Shown piece after piece: positions 50,901 to 56,900 of a stretch of 64,000 bases of DNA. The stretch spans positions 26,653,736 through 26,717,735 of the forward strand of contig CM038469.1 in assembly GCA_021464415.1 (NCBI GenBank), written 5' to 3'. The translations under genes were made by a program, and so were the position numbers. Source of the stretch: Lonicera japonica. Lineage: Eukaryota; Streptophyta; Magnoliopsida; Dipsacales; Caprifoliaceae. Position 1 is the stretch's first letter, and every line of letters starts with the position of its first letter. The notes under the pieces are model-generated. The model did no database searches. It worked only from the letters and a program-made list of their open reading frames with translations, and was not told the DNA's origin.

Positions 50901-53900
50901 CTCCATTTTTTTATTTTTTTTAACCTCTTCTAATTTTAACATAAATTTGTGTCCTTCCTACCCTTGACACACATACATATCTCACTAATTTTTGAACAAC
51001 TCTTTGATTTTTTTTTCTTTAACCACATATTTTCAAAACGGAAATGTATGGGACCCCACTTGAAACAATTTGTATCGAGCACCGGACAATGGTCTGATGT
51101 TGCTCTTATTAGCGCTTTTTACCTCACCTATTGCGTCGTATATTCCCATCCCAAAGAAAATAGAAATCTATCGATCTTGGAACATGTAAGAAGATCCCTC
51201 AAATCAGACCAAGTAAAATCCGAATTGTTTAATGCAATATCCCTTAACCTCGTTTCTATAATAAATGAATCAAAATCTCTCATGCTTCTAATTTTTGTCC
51301 GTCCCTCTAACTTTTCGAAAGGAACCTTACTACGTTGAAGTCCCCCCTCCCCCCCACACATACCACCTATTCCCACAAAGGCCATACACACATGCTAATT
51401 CTACCTAAATATTTGTATATCTCTCTTGACTTATAAGGACCATAGCCCCCCCCCCCCCCCCGTATACCACTAATCAACTCCCCCCAACCAATTGAAAAAG
51501 GACCGAGATTGTGAAATTTCCTAAGAGAGTTTCATATCCTCTCAAGACTCTAGAATCCTAAATAATAAGAATTCCCCCCCCCCACCCGATCTTCCAGAAG
51601 ATGGCAGAAAACCCAATTCTTTGAATCTAACTCCCCATACACTCCCTATGGGTTTCATATTAATTTCTTATTTTTTTGTCTCTTAAAAAATTACCACTTT
51701 CAGTTTTCATTACGCAAAAACTCACTAACAACCCTCCTATTCTCTCTCTCTCTCTCCCCTAAACCCCGGACATCCAATTAAGCATTTTCATTTAAAAAAA
51801 TTAAAGTCCCCATTACCTCTTGCCTCGAACCTTCTTTTAGCCACACCAGTTCTATCATAGTTCACACTACTTTCAAGATTTTTCAGCTCCCTTTTCCTCG
51901 CTTTCCTTTCTGTCCCATTATTACCACCCTTTTTGCTTTTAGATCCTCTCGTATTTTTGCTATTAATTGGCACTAAAGATAGATTCATTTTTTCCAAAAG
52001 ATTCGCAAAATTTTTCCACTCCTCTTTACCCAAAGTATTTATTAATCCCGCCTTGTTGACCTCAGCTAGCTCCGTGGAAAGATTAAATGGAATTTCATAT
52101 TCACTTTGGCGAACGTTTAATCGAGATGTATAATGAGCCTCATCTCCTGAGTCTAGATTCCACTTAGGATCACCCACACTCTCATCCCCATTGTTTGTAA
52201 AATCCATGTTATGAGAATTAGACATATGCATACACAAATTAAAGGGGGGAAGGGGAAGTATGAGTGATGTTACCCAATTTAGTTGAGAAAACAGTGCTAT
52301 CGTTGTTAGCTGATTTTTTTGGAGAGTGTATTGAACTTCAAAATACACTTTTTTTAATATAAACTATTGGGCTTAGTATTTTCTTAAAAAGTAAAAAAAT
52401 TGAAATCTTGAATTGAAAAAAAAATTATTTACCTTTATGATAGTTTATCGTGAGATTTTATCTTAGTTGAGCCCACCCCAAAACAAAATCCTGGGCTCAT
52501 AAGATTTTTTTGGGTACATTTTTCATGTACATTTATTGCAATAAAGCATTTATGTTCCTAATTATTTTTCTCAACATGTTAAAGGTATTGTGATTTACCA
52601 AAAGCAATGGTTAAGATATTTTATCTGCATGATATAATTTGTAAATGAACCATTAATTTTACAGATGCTGGCGTCAATCAATACTATCAGATCTTGTCTA
52701 AATCACGCGATAGACTTCAACGCGACATAACTATGCTTGTCATTAATTGTTTAGATAAGCTCGACAAGGTAATGATATATTGTACATATATATGTATTTG
52801 TTAATTTATGGATATTTTAGGATCTGCTTGGTAAAAACATGGAAAACTAAAAATAAAAACTGTTGATTTTTATGAGAAGTTGGAAAATATGTTAAGAAGT
52901 CTTCTTACTTTGTGACTTTTTCCATGGAGAAATTTTCTTTGGTGGTTGAGGAAGAAAAAAATTTACAAAAAAATTATGAAGGATGGATGACATCTACTCA
53001 TAAAATGAGTATGACATTGATAGCATCTTATCACAAGGTTCAACTTATTTTTCAACTTCTTACCAAATAAAGTGTTTTTTAAAAAAATTCCATATTGTTA
53101 TCAAACAGAGCCTTACATCCTTAATCTGGCTCCATCTCTAATAATTGTTTCATTTAATTACAATTTGGCTTCATGCATGTATGTTTGAGGTTGATCATGT
53201 TAAGAATATAGAAAAAAGAAGAATATATTGAATTGAATGTGAAATGAATACAAATATACAATCTAGGACTCTTTAAATAGTGTTAGGAGAATGCTACAAT
53301 AGTAGAAATAGATAATTATCATAAGAAAGAGATAATTATAAATAAGGAAAAGAAAAAAGGAAATAAGATAATTATGTTAACATCTCCCAGTGTTCCAAAA
53401 CGCGGCAGCCTCTCTGTTGGGAATAAGGGTTAGGAGGGACTGTTCACTAGGTAGGGCTAGGCAGTTTTAAAAAAATTAATGGCTGAAGTAACCTCAATCC
53501 TCAAGCAATAAAGCATATATTTCATGGGTATTTACCCAAGGAAAAATATTTCAACTCTATTTTGGGAAATTTTCTCTTAAAAGAAGGTATTATTCACTAA
53601 AGTTCTTGCATTGATATTCCTCAACAAAATGGAATTGCTGAGAGGAAAAATAGACATTTATTAAAAGTTTCTGGGTCAATAATATTCTCCACAAATGTTC
53701 CAAAGTTCTTTTAGGGATAATCTATGCTTATTATAACATATCACATCAATCGAATGCCTTCTTGTGTCTTCAAGTTTCAAACACCATGTCAAATCATTCT
53801 CAAATCTTATCCAAGTACTCGATTTCTATTTACTATTCCTCCAAAAATATCCAGTTGCACAGTCTTTATTCACATTCATCCATAGCAATGAAGTAAACGC

Positions 53901-56900
53901 AATCCCCAAGCAATAAAGTGTATATTTCATGGGTATTTACTCAAGGAAGAAGAAGACTCAAGCGAAAATAGAGGAAAGAACACACCCTAAGCAAGTCCAT
54001 GAAGCTAAACTGAATTCAAACTCAAGTGAAATCCCTCAAGGTAACACTGATATAGATACTACTCACGATGAGTTACAGAATAATAATATTAATTTGCCAA
54101 TTGCCAAGACAAAAGGAGTAAGATCTTGCACTAATCATCCGATCCATAATTTTCTACCCTATAGTGGGCTGTCACCTATTTTTCATGCCTTTGCCACTGG
54201 CCTTACAGATAATTAGATCCCTAAAAACATGAGAAAGCTTTTCAAATCCCTGAATGGAATGTTGCTGTTAGAGAAAAGATTGGATCCTTGGAAAAGATTA
54301 AGACTTGGGAAATCACGGATCTCCCCATAGGAAAAAATTAAGTTGGATGCAAATGGATATTCACGGTGAAGTACAAGGCAGATGGAAGTGTGGACAGATT
54401 CAAGGCTCGTTTGATGGCAAAAGGTTTAGTCAATCCTATAGAATTGACTATCAAGAAACATTCACTCTAATTGCCAAACTAAATACTATTCGAGTGTTGT
54501 TATCATTGGTTGTTAATCTAGATTGGGCTCTCCACCAACTAGATGTCAAAAATACATTTCTAAATGGCAACTTGGAAAAAGAAGTGTACATGGAAATCCC
54601 TTTAGGTCTAGAGACAATATCAAATATCAATAAATTGTACAAGCTCAAGAAATCATTGTACGGTCTCAAACAGTCTCCGCGTGCATGGTTTGATAGGTTT
54701 ACAAAAGTTGTAAAAATCTATGGATACTCCCAATGTCAAACTGACCACACATTGTTTGTTAAACACTCTCTTGAAGGGAAAATGGCCATTATTATTGTAT
54801 ATGTAGATGATATCATACTGACAGAAGATCACGAGGAAGAACTATGCAAACTCAAAAATTTTCTTACCAAAGAATTTGAGCTCAAAGATTTAGGAAATCT
54901 CAAATATGTCCTTGGGATGGAAATTGCTAGGTCAAAGGGTATTGCATTCTCTCAACGAAAGTATGTCCTTGATTTACTGAAGGAGACGGGGATGCTTGGA
55001 TGCAAACCCACTGAGACACCTATGGATCACACAATCAAACTGGGAAGGAAGGAAAGAAGGTAGTGTCCCCTTAAATAAAGGAAGATATCAGTGCCTTAAG
55101 GGAAAACTGATTTATCTCTCCCATACAAGACCTAACATTGGTTTCTAAGTCAGTATTGTGAGCCAATTCATGAATAATCCAATCGAGGAACACATGGAAG
55201 CCATGTATTGAATATTAAGATATCTTAAGATAACACCTGGCAAGGGTTTATATTTCAAGAAGACAACAAACAGGGTTATTGCAATATTCACTCTACTGAC
55301 CGAAAATTAACATCAGGGTATTGCACTTATGTGTTGGAAAATTTAGTTACACAACTAAGTAAGAAACAATCTGTTATAGCACGGAGCATTGTAGAGGCAA
55401 AGTTTAGAGCTATGGCCTATGAAATTTGTGAAGGAATATGGTTAAAAAGTCTACTAGTGGAGTTAAATATTCCTTTGGAGAAACCTATGAAGATGTTTTG
55501 TGACAATCAAGTAGCCATAAATATTACCAAGAACCCTGTTTACGATGACCGAACAAAGCATGTGGAGATAGATTGTCATTTCATCAAGGAGACGGTTGAA
55601 GAAGGATCAGTCAATCTGATTTATACTCCAACAAGGCTTCAAACAACTGATATTCTCACCAAAGCTTTTCCAAGATCCATTTTTGAAGACCTGAGCAACA
55701 AGTTGGGTATGATCAATATTTTCAATCCAGCTTGAGGGGGAGTGTGGAATTATGTTTTTATATTTAAGCCTTTATAGCTGGTATTTACAACTGTTTTGTA
55801 TTTTGTATAATTTAGTTTCTTTCCTTTCTTAATGGGATTTAGGTAGCTTAATTTCCTCTTTCCAGATTTTGCTCTTCACAGCTTGATTTTTGGATGTTTT
55901 CCCTTTACTTTCTAGTTTAAATATTGGTGATTATTCATTGAAATATATAGAAAAAAAATGTGTTTTCCTCTCAAAATCTTCACTTCTTGTGGCTACCTGC
56001 TTTCTTTACAAATTCTGGGATGATCATTTTTTTCACTAAGTCTTCCAAGAAGAACTTTAGGGATTTGCATTTTTCTGTCATGTACCCATGGTCATTTGTG
56101 GTATGTGCAATACTTGTCTAGGTCCCTCCTGCTAGGGTCTGAGGGCATAGCCTCGGCCATTTGAAGAACAGCTTGTCTATGATCTTACTCATCACCTTAT
56201 AGATGGGCTCAATGAATATGGTATTGACCCCCCTGTATGATGTTTTTGAAGGCCTATTTTTATTCTGTTCCTAGTCACTTACCCATTTTCACTTCCTATT
56301 AGAGGAGCTCGGATTCCTCTCTTCTGGACGTCATCCCCATTAGATTTTATCCCCTCAAGTCTGGAGTGTTTTGCAGTTCTGCATATGAGATCATCGAGAT
56401 AGGTGGGCTATTCCATTATCAAGTCATTGTAGAGTGGGGAGTCTGAAATGACTCCATGACTAAAAGATGCTATGAACACCTAAGGCCAATCGCCTTCAAT
56501 TTCATTATAAAGGTTCCAGTACTTCTTGGAGTAATCTTTGAGTGATTCCCTTGTCCTTTGTCTCAAGGCCATAAGCTAAACCAATCCCTTTGGAGGCCGA
56601 GAGCTCGCTATGAACTTGGCATAGAATTGTTTTGTTAGGTTCCTGTAACTGTCAATGGATCCGGAAAGGAGCTAATAATACCATTGTAGGACAGTTACAT
56701 CGAGACTAGAGGCGAAGTACCTACACGGCAAAGATTCATTGTTTTCCCACAAGCTCATAGCCTGGTCATAAACTCGAGGTGGTTTCATATTTACGATCCG
56801 AGTTATGAAGGGCAATTGCTTCTCTCTCTCTCCCCAATGCCTTTCTGGAAAAATCTTGTATTCTAGCCTCCATCCTGCCATGGTTCTAAACGGCGTCAAG

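Larger units (their letters stand above)
44116..52664 (+). other. Intron 15 of the RHD3-like gene (8.5 kb)
   Basis: Two antisense LINEs of one family fill most of this intron (44416-47345 and 48560-52336). Between them lie AT-rich sequence, a segment starting CAGGAGCGGACTTAGGG at 47737 that looks like an eroded non-autonomous DNA element, and a (CT)17 microsatellite at 47911-47944. Confidence 0.8.

Noticed and set aside
50949..51338. 129-codon plus-strand frame
   Set aside because: Opposite the LINE endonuclease fragment, which has the recognisable DFTWSDLR and DRFL motifs on the minus strand.
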